From Gnetum montanum (taxonomy: Eukaryota > Streptophyta > Gnetopsida > Gnetales > Gnetaceae): a DNA stretch of 64,000 bases. This document shows, one piece after another, positions 33,521 to 43,775 of the stretch (positions within the stretch are counted from its first letter, which is position 1; the number at the start of each line of letters is the position of its first letter). The position numbers and the translations under genes are program-made. The notes under the pieces were generated by a model. The model was not told where the DNA came from, ran no database searches, and worked only from the letters and a program-made list of their open reading frames with translations. Location of the stretch: assembly GCA_015680685.1 (NCBI GenBank), contig MNCI01027198.1:112213-176212 (forward strand). Reading direction: 5' to 3'.

Positions 33521-34893
33521 TGTAACGACGGAAAACATCGGTCACTGGAAATACCGAATGAAAGTCTGTGTACATAGTTTTAACCCCAGACCTGTGCAAG
33601 GACCGTGCTGGAGAGAAAATGAATCCGAGGTACCCTAAATGATCTTGTTGATCAAATAGGGACTTACTTGATCAGTAAACATTTTTGTGATATTTGGATG
33701 ATGAAATGATGGTTCTTTACGAGAATATGTAATATTGTTAACTTAGTGGGTAGTTGAAAACGATGAAATCGATTTACAACGATTTGCAAGATTTGTATAG
33801 ATGAGGCACAAGAGATCAGATTTAGAACATGGGAAATCCCGAGATCTAGGATTCACCTCATGGAATAAAAAATATTAAATACAACTATCACAAGAAGACT
33901 TCTATTTGGGCAAAGCACATGCCAACAACAAGAAAGCTTTTCAAAGATGAAGCAAGCAAAAGTCGATCTACCTTGTTCTAGCAGATTTGTGTATAAGGAA
34001 GTCAATCCTAAAGAAAAATGTCTATCAACCAGCTATTCTTGACTAAAGATTCTTGTCAATTACCTTCAATAGATCCTCTTTGTTCTCTTGTTAAAAGCAG
34101 TCAATGATTATCAATGGAAGGGAAAAATCACTTACAAAGAAAATTCGTCAAATCTTAGGAGAAATTTTTTCTCCCCTTTGATCTTTGTCAACTGGAGCAT
34201 TTATAAGGTTAGGGTAAAGAGAAAGACATGGTTTAGGTGATGTGTGTCCTAAATTTACAAAATGTTGTTGACTTCATGTGGTGGTTGTTGAAGCTTGCGG
34301 TGCCACACCACCTTACACTCTAAAGCGTAACGCGGTGTAAACTGCTCTTGGTGGGGCTTTGGTGACAAGCGATTTCTTGATTACGCTACAATACGTTGGA
34401 GAGCGTATCATGTTGTAAGGACTGTTGATGCTTGTATTATGTCATTTCTGTCTATGCTTGTATTACGCTGCACCATGCTAGATTACACTGCACCACGCTA
34501 GATTACGCTTCATAGCGTAATTCAACATAAAATAGCACACTTACAAAAATATCGAAGTATTTTTGAAGTCTTGGACATTTGCCATCCTTGATGTTTTGGA
34601 AGATTACTTTCTAACATTACGGTGCATTACACCATGTTGCGTAATGTACTGTAATATGCCAAAAAGTTAAGGTTCTCGAAACATAGAGAATTTGCAAAGT
34701 CGAAAGCTTGCCACTGTGCACCTGTCGCTTTGCTCTATTTTCTGGAATTCCTTTGTGCTATGCTGCGTAGCATGGCAGGACAGGCTTTTAATCTGAAAAG
34801 GAATTTGCTATGTCGTTCCTTGTTGCGACACTTTGCCTGAAACACTAGCTTTTTGCTAAACCACTCAGGCCTCGAAATTTTCATGGTGTTTCA
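33521..34893 (-). repeat. T2 5' LTR
   Basis: In plus orientation it begins TGTAACGACGG and ends GTGTTTCA. It aligns throughout with 18098-19473. A minus-strand TATA box CTTATAAATGC lies at 34197-34207. It is followed by GTAAA (34894-34898), the second copy of the target duplication. Confidence 0.95.
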
Positions 34894-35219
34894 GTAAATA
34901 TTAACTAAGTACATTAAAAGTAAATTGCATGGAAAATAAATATAATCGAATTCAACGTGCTATAATGAATAAGAATCAATCTCGATATTATTGCCATTCA
35001 TAGAATCTATCCAAGTATATTGCCACTCAAATAACACATCATAAAACTAACTTAGATCCATACTATGGGCATTCACTAATTGTTCTCTAAGACTATGGAA
35101 TAAATCTACAAGAGTCTACCTAAGGATGAAATGAAAGTTATCTAGATTGTGTCCCCAAGTGATGTATTTATAGACATGCACACATCTTGCTATATCAAAT
35201 ATTTGATAATGTAGCACGT
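34894..35219 (-). repeat. A2 left LTR, piece 2 of 3
   Basis: It resumes the A2 LTR after T2 (TATTAACTAAGTAC...) and aligns with about 53270-53590 of the right LTR. It contains a minus-strand TATA box (plus TATTTATAG at 35165-35173). The first five bases are the T2 duplication; the last five (CACGT) are the A1 target site. Confidence 0.9.
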
Positions 35220-36093
35220 TGATGAAGTGTTTAGTTGATATGTTGATTGGACTATGTTAACGAAGCCTCGTTGATGCAGCTACGATGATGTGACCCCATT
35301 GATGTATCCATCCATGCATTAACATGATCTCATTAACATAGGGTCTATCTCCCGCTATAAATATGTGCACACCCGCAGCATTTATGACATCTTTTTGAGA
35401 TACTTGTAGTGAAGATCTTGTAGTTTGTTCCTGTGGAAGTCAGGATATTTCCCCAAGTACCCATAGTAGGAGTGAGAAGGATGTACAACTCTTTATTCTA
35501 GCGCTAATGTACCTGAGCCCTTTGGTGTTACTAGTAATAAAGATGAGCTTTTTGAACATTCCTTGAAGCATTTAAACATGTTAATGTTTTAACATTTTAA
35601 TAATTTCAAAAGCCTTTATTATTATTTTTTTATTGTTCTATCCCTTTTCATAGTTATAAGAACCATAGGCACGACCATCTTGAACATATACCTAACACTT
35701 GGCAACCTAGTAATACTTAACATTTGGTAACCCAATAATGGTTAGGACATGCTCAGGATGTGCACAGAAGATGGGATCAGTTGTTTATGTTACGGATAGT
35801 TAAGCGATAGAGTAGAGAAATCATAAAATTACATAGCATTTCATTTCCTACACTAGAAGAACCAAACCTTAAAGATAAATAGAAAACTGATAAAAATCAT
35901 CTACCTCAATTTCACTCAACCATTGCTTAAAATATCACAAGTGAGGTTGGGAAGACAATGGCCATTCTAACTGAGGTTTTTTTGGCTAGAGTTTTGTGTA
36001 CATAAATGTTTGCAATCTTTAGAACTTGACCAAGTCATGCGTGAACACTTGTGATTCATATGGTTGAGCATAGGGGTACCTCACCGCTCATCA
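35220..36093 (+). repeat. A1 5' LTR
   Basis: It starts TGATGAAGTG and ends CACCGCTCATCA, so the ends form a short inverted repeat TGATGA/TCATCA. A TATA box TATAAATA lies at 35356-35363. It is paired with 46815-47707. Confidence 0.95.
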
Positions 36094-36094
36094 T

Positions 36095-36111
36095 TGGCAC
36101 CATTGTTGGGG
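36095..36111 (+). promoter_or_regulatory. A1 primer binding site, tRNA-Asp type
   Basis: TGGCACCATTGTTGGGG starts one base after the LTR. It equals the plant tRNA-Asp complement TGGCGCCGTTGCCGGGG with C/G changes typical of CpG decay. Confidence 0.8.
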
Positions 36112-36292
36112 CCTATTATTCTTACATGTGCTATCTAGTCTTAGCAAGATCACCATTCACTTCATTGGAATAGACCCAGTATATTGAAATCTACACATGC
36201 TAGGAAACTTAGGTTAAAGAGTAAGGCACATCAATCTATTTGTTTTCTAACATTAATAAATTCTTCTTCTCACGAGCAAGAAAAATCCTACC

Positions 36293-38768
36293 CATGAGTG
36301 TTGCAGGAGTGTCAGGTTGTTTACACACATCTAGATGAGTATATACCCAACTTCACCTTTATCTTGCATCAGGATGAGCATATGCAATGGCAGGACATGG
36401 AGGGAAACATCATATTACCCCTTGATTGATTGGTTTCTAGAATGCTAATCCAAACTCTTGCTAGACTAGGCATTCAGGACTATGGTGTGGAGTACGTAAT
36501 GGAGGATCATGATTATTGGGACTATTGCCCAAGTGAAGCATAACGTGCATGGGACCACCAATAGGCAGAATACCATGAGTACATGAAGGGAAAGTAGTTC
36601 AGTAACCCTTTGTTCCTTTAGGGTCCACATGATGATGAGAAACCTATTTCTCATGATTTCCGTTCACCCAAACCTCCTCCACTACATCAGATCATCTAAT
36701 CCACCATAAAAAGTAAACAATTAGAGGACTAGGAGTCCTAGGGTGGTGGATGATTTCACAAATAAGACCATGGCAAAGGGAAGGAGGAACGTGAAGATCA
36801 AGGCCATCACCAGAGCAAAGGAGGGGATCAACACCGTGGTGGTGGTAGTTCTCCTCCCTCTTCTCCCTCATCTCATTCCACTTTATCCTCACTAGGTTTT
36901 GACTCTGATCGCAACTATCGTAAGAAGGATCAGGGTGATGGTGATTGAAAAAATTAGCATTACCACAAGGATAGATGGGGACGACGTAAGGAAAAGCATT
37001 ACCAATCATGTGAGTGTCACTATCAGGAAAGAAGAGGTAGAAAAAATCATCATGGATGTCATGGTCATCAACAAGACTATGACTTAGATGAACCGCTGCT
37101 TGCTACTTGGAGCATACTTAATATAGCCAAGGTAGTTTGAATACCCACCAAGCACTTAAAAGATAACCAGATCAAGTGCCTTGACATGAACAACATCTCC
37201 AAATTTGAAGGGAGATATAATTGTGATCTGTAGACTCACTTGCAACCATTTCATGATGCTTGCACCCTATAGAATATAGATAATAATTAAAAAAAACTCA
37301 AGATATTTACCTGAACACTCATCAAGGAAGTGAAAAGCTAGTACCATGTTTTGGAGCCAGAATCAATCAGGCGATGGAGTACAATGCTAAAAATTTTCAA
37401 TGATAAATACCAAACCTACTCCAGAGTGTCTAATTTGAGATGACAAATCTAGGGATGGAAACAAGGCAGTCATGAACCTATGGATGCAACCATGGGTAGA
37501 TATTACTCATTGTTACATCGATACCCTTATCATTGCTACTCTTAGCGAGAATAGCTCCGCCATATCATAGATGGACTTCGCTTTGAAACAAGAAAGACCC
37601 TTGGCATTTATGCTTAAGGATGACTATTGGAGTTAAGGGCTCATCAACTATAGTGCCTAATCAAGTAGGTAGACAAAGAAGAGGAGGAACTAAGGAAAAA
37701 GGAAACCGTAGAAGAATGTAATTAGCACCATTCCATCCAAAAGAAGGAAGTTCAATTTTGTGAAGATGAAGAAGAATTACCACTGGGTGTAGCAGTGAAT
37801 TGAAAAACCTTTCCCATACAAAAATTTGCTTCTAAAATTTTGACCAAGGTTGACAATATGTGGGATTCTTTGGATGAAAAATTTTAAAGTGTTTTGAAAA
37901 TCATAGAGGAATCTAAAGAACAAAGTAATGATCGAGATCGGTGTAGGAGAAGAGAAGTTGAATGTGCCTACAATAAAGGTAAGGGAAAAGTTGCTATAGT
38001 AGAATGGGTTGCAGACTCTGATATGGAGGAAGATGATGGATGTGACATATGCGAGTATGGACATCCTAAGGGGAATTATCCTGTGGTGTCACATTTACAA
38101 GAGTCTGGGGTGTATGTGTTGAATCCTCGCTTGGAAAAAAGGCAAACACCACAAAGATTGCCTTATCCACAAGGCAATCCCAAGTAGTTCCACCAGCAAA
38201 AAGGATATTATTCAAGTGGAGCACCACTGCAACCTTATGACTATTATTAGTAATGGAATCATCACAATCATGGGGGATGCCACCTCCATGGTAGGATTAC
38301 CCTTATTGGCAACCAGATCCTTATGGGTACTACGTTTAGCAACCAGTCTCCCTATGGGACTCTTCTAGTTATGCACCTTTTCAAAATCATTACTACCCCC
38401 CAGAATAGTTCTGAACTCAGTCTCCATTACCTAGGGGGGAGAACCCACATCTATACTATCCTCTATCACCTTCTCCTACCATACCTACTCATCATCCCTC
38501 AACTCAACTACCTCCTACCCCACCTATGCAGGGAGAAATACCACCATAGCCATAGCAACGTAATGTCATAAGGGTTGTCAACTTACAACTAGCTTCTCAG
38601 CTAAGTCAACTAGAATTGAAATCACAAAAATGCCCTTTCTTCCAACCCAATATCCCAAACATACCTTCACATTCACCTGTGGCCAGTGCCTCTGAACCTC
38701 CAATCACTTTCACCATTCAACCCTTTGAGCAACCTTCAAGCCAAATACCTCCCAAAGTATAAACCATC
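36293..38768 (+). pseudogene. gag: A1 gag with zinc knuckle
   Basis: The frame opens around ATG 36293 (MSVAGVSG) and changes frame several times. Readable parts include a Ser/Pro/His-rich N-terminal half and DEPLLATWSILNI. The gag core around 37370-37560 reads RRWSTMLKIFNDKYQTYSRV, then HEPMD and YYSLLHRYPYH. A zinc knuckle follows at 38040-38085, CDICEYGHPKGNY, where the last Cys has become Tyr. A Pro/Tyr/Gln-rich tail leads to the protease. A2 and A3 carry related gags. The copy is dead because of many stops. Confidence 0.8.
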
Positions 38769-39180
38769 ATGCTAACACAGGTTTTGATGGACTGGATAAA
38801 GGTAGGTCATCTTCCTCAAAAATTGACTAATCTAGGGAGTCCCCTCATATACCTCCAAGTGGCAGGAAATGATCTATGCAAAGCTCTTTTGGATTCGAGG
38901 TTAGATGTCAACTTGATTTCACATGATATGTACAAGAGTTGGAACCTACCCCCATTGAAGAAATTCAACATTCGACTCAAGTGGGTAGACCAATCCATTA
39001 CTGTTCCCTTAGGATTGGTAGAAGATATTGTGACCACTATTTATGGGTGGTCCTATCCTACTGACTTCCCGATCATCCATGTTGATAATTGCAAGGGGAA
39101 TTTTTCAATTATAATGGGAAGAGCTTGGCTCAGTATGCTGGATGCATGATTGGGACTCTGAGATCTTTCCCTTGAAATTT
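38769..39180 (+). pseudogene. A1 aspartic protease
   Basis: Open from 38769 to 39149. The active-site segment reads ALLDSRLDVNLIS, where ALLD-x-GA-x-VNL is expected, so Gly-Ala is lost. The flap and C-terminal blocks WVDQSITVPLGLVEDI, YPTDFPIIHVDN and SIIMGRAWLSMLDA fit the Athila type of protease. It continues into a linker before RT. Confidence 0.8.
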
Positions 39181-40021
39181 TAAAAGAAAATCCTTTCGGG
39201 AAGACTAAGAAGAACTATGTTCCATGCATCGTGTATAGTGACTTTGGGTGTGAATATGTGCAACAATTTTGAACTGTTAAATGAGCATTCATTCAAGCAT
39301 CCAGTTAGTGTGCCACTGATCAAGAAGGCACTTAGTGGCTGACTGCTAACTTTGATAGTAGCACTCTATGCATGGAATCATCTGAGAGCCTTGTATGTGC
39401 CTATATGGAAAGCATGGATGAATTGGAAAAGTTCCGTCAACAAGTCTCCATTGTTGATGAAAATGATGATTTGGGAAAGCTACAGATCCCAGAAAGCTTT
39501 AAATAGAAGCCCCTGGAACTAAAATCCTTATTGTCCAATTTGGAATATGCATTCTTGCAAAATGGCAAGCAGGTAATCATTAATGCAACTCTTACTCTTG
39601 AAAAAAATAAGAGATTGCTAAATATGGTGAATAAATGGGTAGCTTATTTTGCATGGTCATATCCTAAACTAACAGGATTTGATCCTAGGGTATGCCAACA
39701 TCAGATCTATATCAACCCCTCCGTTAAGCCACGATAACAGCTACAAAGATAGTTGAATCCTAAACTAAAGAAAATTGTGAAGGATGAAATTGAATAATTG
39801 CTAAAAGTAGGGTGCATCTATCCTATTGCAGATAGAAAATGGGTTAGCCCACTCATTATTGTGTTAAAAAGGGATGGAAAATGGAGGGTCTATATAGATT
39901 TTTGATTACTAAATATGACAACATTTAAGGATCACTTTCCACTTCCATTTGTGGATCAAGTGTTGGCTACAATTTCAGGGCATTATTACTATAGATTTTT
40001 GGATGGTTATAGTGGCTATAA
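39181..40021 (+). pseudogene. pol: A1 reverse transcriptase, N-terminal part up to the gap
   Basis: In one frame: SNLEYAFLQNGKQVIINATL, YPKLTGFDPRVCQHQIYINP, LNPKLKKIVKDEIE, KWVSPLIIVLKRDGKWRVYI and FKDHFPLPFVDQVLATISG, then LDGYSGY. Stops (TAA, TAG, TGA) interrupt it. The order fits the Athila/OTA branch of Ty3/gypsy RT. The frame runs into the gap before the catalytic YxDD box. Confidence 0.88.
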
Positions 40022-40873
40022 NNNNNNNNNNNNNNNNNNNNNNNNNNNNNNNNNNNNNNNNNNNNNNNNNNNNNNNNNNNNNNNNNNNNNNNNNNNNNNN
40101 NNNNNNNNNNNNNNNNNNNNNNNNNNNNNNNNNNNNNNNNNNNNNNNNNNNNNNNNNNNNNNNNNNNNNNNNNNNNNNNNNNNNNNNNNNNNNNNNNNNN
40201 NNNNNNNNNNNNNNNNNNNNNNNNNNNNNNNNNNNNNNNNNNNNNNNNNNNNNNNNNNNNNNNNNNNNNNNNNNNNNNNNNNNNNNNNNNNNNNNNNNNN
40301 NNNNNNNNNNNNNNNNNNNNNNNNNNNNNNNNNNNNNNNNNNNNNNNNNNNNNNNNNNNNNNNNNNNNNNNNNNNNNNNNNNNNNNNNNNNNNNNNNNNN
40401 NNNNNNNNNNNNNNNNNNNNNNNNNNNNNNNNNNNNNNNNNNNNNNNNNNNNNNNNNNNNNNNNNNNNNNNNNNNNNNNNNNNNNNNNNNNNNNNNNNNN
40501 NNNNNNNNNNNNNNNNNNNNNNNNNNNNNNNNNNNNNNNNNNNNNNNNNNNNNNNNNNNNNNNNNNNNNNNNNNNNNNNNNNNNNNNNNNNNNNNNNNNN
40601 NNNNNNNNNNNNNNNNNNNNNNNNNNNNNNNNNNNNNNNNNNNNNNNNNNNNNNNNNNNNNNNNNNNNNNNNNNNNNNNNNNNNNNNNNNNNNNNNNNNN
40701 NNNNNNNNNNNNNNNNNNNNNNNNNNNNNNNNNNNNNNNNNNNNNNNNNNNNNNNNNNNNNNNNNNNNNNNNNNNNNNNNNNNNNNNNNNNNNNNNNNNN
40801 NNNNNNNNNNNNNNNNNNNNNNNNNNNNNNNNNNNNNNNNNNNNNNNNNNNNNNNNNNNNNNNNNNNNNNNNN
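40022..40873. other. Assembly gap (852 N) inside A1 pol
   Basis: All bases are N. Sequence enters in RT block 3 and resumes in the integrase core. Confidence 1.
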
Positions 40874-41690
40874 AAAGGTGATAGTCGTTACTGATTGTTC
40901 CTCAACCATAGTCACACGGTTTGTCCAATAGCAAATCGTGAATAGGTTTGGGATGCCATGTGCACTCATTTTAGATAATGAAACTTACTTCACAGGCAAT
41001 ACTTTTTATAAACTTATGTAACACCTAGGGGTTGAACATAAATTTACAACACCCTATCACCCCCAAGCCAATGGGCAAACCAAAGTCAAAAATAGGGAGA
41101 TTACAAAAATCCTAACTAGGACCATTAGCAAATATAGGAGGGATTGGAGCACAAAACTTAACGATGCCCTTTAGGCCTATCACTCAACATGGAAACTTCC
41201 TATAGGATACTCTCCTTACAAGTTAGTGTATGGAAAACTATCAAAACTTCCAATTCAAGTAGAACTCTGAACACTATCCATTGTCAGTGACTTGGATCTT
41301 GACTTATCACTAGCACAACGAGAATGACTCATCAACTTGAATGTGCTAGATGAGAATTGACGAGTAGCCCTATCATCAAATGAACTACATAAGTCCTATA
41401 ATAAAAAGCATCATGATCTTAGGATTTGAAAGGTAAAATTTCAACGTGGAGATAAGGTACTCTATTGGAAACCCACACATCTACCACAACATACTAAGTT
41501 TCAAAAACTATGGGAGGGACCTTATATCATTTCTAAAACCTTTCCGTTCGAGGTCGTAGTTATACACAAACATGAGGATTCCACAAAAATGCAGTTAGTC
41601 AATATGCAACAATTAAAACCCTTCTATGAATCTCACCGAACCAGTGTCACTACCCCCTTGTCACATAGTCAACTTGGCTTCATTTTCTAG
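40874..41690 (+). pseudogene. pol: A1 integrase, C-terminal half
   Basis: After the gap the frame reads RFGMPCALILDNETYFTGNT, containing the second catalytic Asp, then YHPQANGQTKVKNREI, where Lys stands in place of the catalytic Glu. Further blocks are YRRDWSTKLNDAL, PIGYSPYKLVYGKLSKLPIQ, KVKFQRGDKVLYWKP and KLWEGPYIISKTFPFEVVVI. It ends at a TAG at 41688. No chromodomain is seen. Five or more stops interrupt it. Confidence 0.88.
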
Positions 41691-43775
41691 ATCTCTTCCT
41701 CCTAGCATAGTCATGGGGGAGATCACTATCCATGCTAAAAGTCTCTACTAGCTCCTCGATTTTTTTTTGAGAATTTTTATTTTTATACGTTTTTTGTTTT
41801 ACAGCATCATTCGTATGTTTGACCATTCTTATTTACTTTTTTCTTTCTTTATTTCTTTATTTCTACATGTATATACTTATCTTTTGGTTGTTTTATCCCT
41901 TTCGCTAATAAGATGTCTTACTGTCATAGAATGTGCTGGTGCAGTTTTGGTGGTTTGCATGTTATGATCTGCCTATTATATCTAGTTCTTGCCTTAGCAT
42001 TTTTGTTCCAGACAGCTATGTCATACTTTCAATTCATGTAACATGCATTGATTCCACATCATCCACCCATCCACACACTCCATGGTTTTCCCTATTTTGG
42101 AAACATGTAATTCCTTTTCCATTAAAAAAACTCTAATCAATTTGTGACTTGTGTAGTTTACGAACTTCAGGAAGATCCAATGGTTTGAACAAGGTGTGAC
42201 TTCAAAGGGAATGCAACATTCCTTGTAATTTTCCATTCCCTTGTATGTGAGAGTGTCCTCATGGACTTCTTATTACTCTATATCCTCTCATAATAGGAAG
42301 CTAAATAGCCATCTATCCTTACATGGTCTAGTATTCATCATTCAACAAAAAAAAAGATGAGGATTCAAAGCACACCCCATGAACCAAATGCATGCGAAAA
42401 CCCATGGGTCTTTGCATGTTGTGGTTCCCATAAAAGAAAAACACACACACATGCACATGGAAATTCAAAGCACAGCCCCTAGACCACCCCTTAAGGGCTA
42501 CATGCACTAGTTATGGGACTTGTTTTGTCCCCTCTAACTAAGGCCCTTTTTCACTTCCTATATTTCACCCATGTTGGAATGGTTGTCGTTTTCTAAGAGC
42601 ATACTTTTTTCTCAAGGGATGGACTAGTCTTCGAATGTTGATGCGAAGCTACTAAACGTGGTTGGTTTTGGGTTTGGACTGAGGATGGATTCTACTAGGT
42701 CCATTAATCACACACTTCACAAGGGACTTCATGTGACCACAACTAGGAACTCAATTTCACACCCTCTTCTCTTCATCCATTTCTTTCAATTACTCACCTC
42801 ACTCGTAGTTTTATGTTTTGATTATCTATCGTACTTTTCTAAAACTTGTAAATTCTTTGGCTGGTTCTCATGGATGTGAGTATTAACTTGTGATGATCAT
42901 TAATTAACTCTAGGGCCCATAGAATCTTATGTTGACGATGTGCAAGGGCTACTAAGGCTACCACCTACTATGGGGAGGACCCACTTGCATATCCTTTGGT
43001 TCTATTTTTTAATCTCCTATCCCTTTGATATAGTTTGCCAATTGTTTCTGTGCTACCCATCATGCGTCTCTTCATCTAATAAGTTCCATACTATGATATT
43101 CTCCTAATTTCGACTCTTCTTTTGATCACAATCTTCCTTCCTCTTTCTCTAATATTTTTCTTTGATCCCTATGTTCTCAAATAACCCCAATGTTATGCTA
43201 CAATTCACAACTTTGGACATTTAATTCATTGATCAACATAGGTCAACTCCATAGAACAACTGTGTCAACTAGGCCTCGTATATGTAGCCCCTTGCATTTA
43301 CACGGCCCCATTTATGCATGGAAAAAATACTATATATACCCAAATTGTGCCTTTGAAATTTGTCCATTTCTTCACAAAGCTAGGTGAGCTTTTCCATTTT
43401 TCTACATCAAGGCTTCTTTCTTAGCACATATTATTTATACCGAGTGTCCCAATCCAACCATTCTTTTACCTCTTTTGCTATTGGAGGTATGCTATACATT
43501 CTGGGGGAGGGGGGTGGGGGGGAGGTCAATGATTATTATGATTATCAAATCATTAACACCTCTTAGGCGATAGACAAGAAAAACAAAAATAACAAAAAAA
43601 TTACAAATTGAAACTCATTATGTGTTATTATTTTTTCTAACCTTTCAACTACACTCTGGGGAACCTAACAGGATGCATGTGTAAGTGTCATAGCTTGGTT
43701 AAAATGATAAGGTGTATGATTGTCATTATGAGTAACTTATACACATTATAATTCATGGTTATGTTGTGATTGTAG
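41691..43775 (+). other. A1 post-pol non-coding block shared with A2 and A3
   Basis: It begins with TAGTCATGGGGGAGATCA (41707), then a T-rich stretch (41760-41890). It includes GAAATTCAAAGCACAGCCCC, GCACTAGTTATGGGACT and CCCCTCTAACTAAGG (42450-42545). A2 (minus, about 49935-49150) and A3 (63136 on) carry the same landmarks in the same order. A G-rich run lies at 43502-43525. It ends in a T-rich stretch and TTGTAG directly before the ATG of the next ORF, which resembles a splice acceptor. Confidence 0.7.

Larger units (their letters stand above)
18098..34893 (-). mobile_element. T2: full-length Tat-like LTR retrotransposon, 16.8 kb
   Basis: Two direct LTRs (1376 and 1373 bp), a perfect 5-bp duplication (GTAAA), a polypurine tract, a primer site, and minus-strand gag, protease, RT, two RNase H domains and integrase define a complete element. 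Between protease and RT it carries a multi-exon gene on the opposite strand (25.1-29.5 kb). Minisatellites occur at two places. Hand alignment of about 345 LTR bases shows roughly 24 mismatches (about 7%), so it is probably the youngest insertion of the nest. Every coding part has stops. It sits inside the left LTR of A2. Confidence 0.95.

Noticed and set aside
39915-40969. Long open frames of 310-338 codons across 40.0-40.9 kb on both strands
   Set aside because: They are open only because the assembly gap translates as unknown residues. The real coding signal is the RT end before the gap and integrase after it.
41767-41967. Hydrophobic ORF after A1 pol as an envelope protein
   Set aside because: Composition follows from a T-rich tract; there is no signal-peptide cleavage pattern, glycosylation pattern or adequate length.
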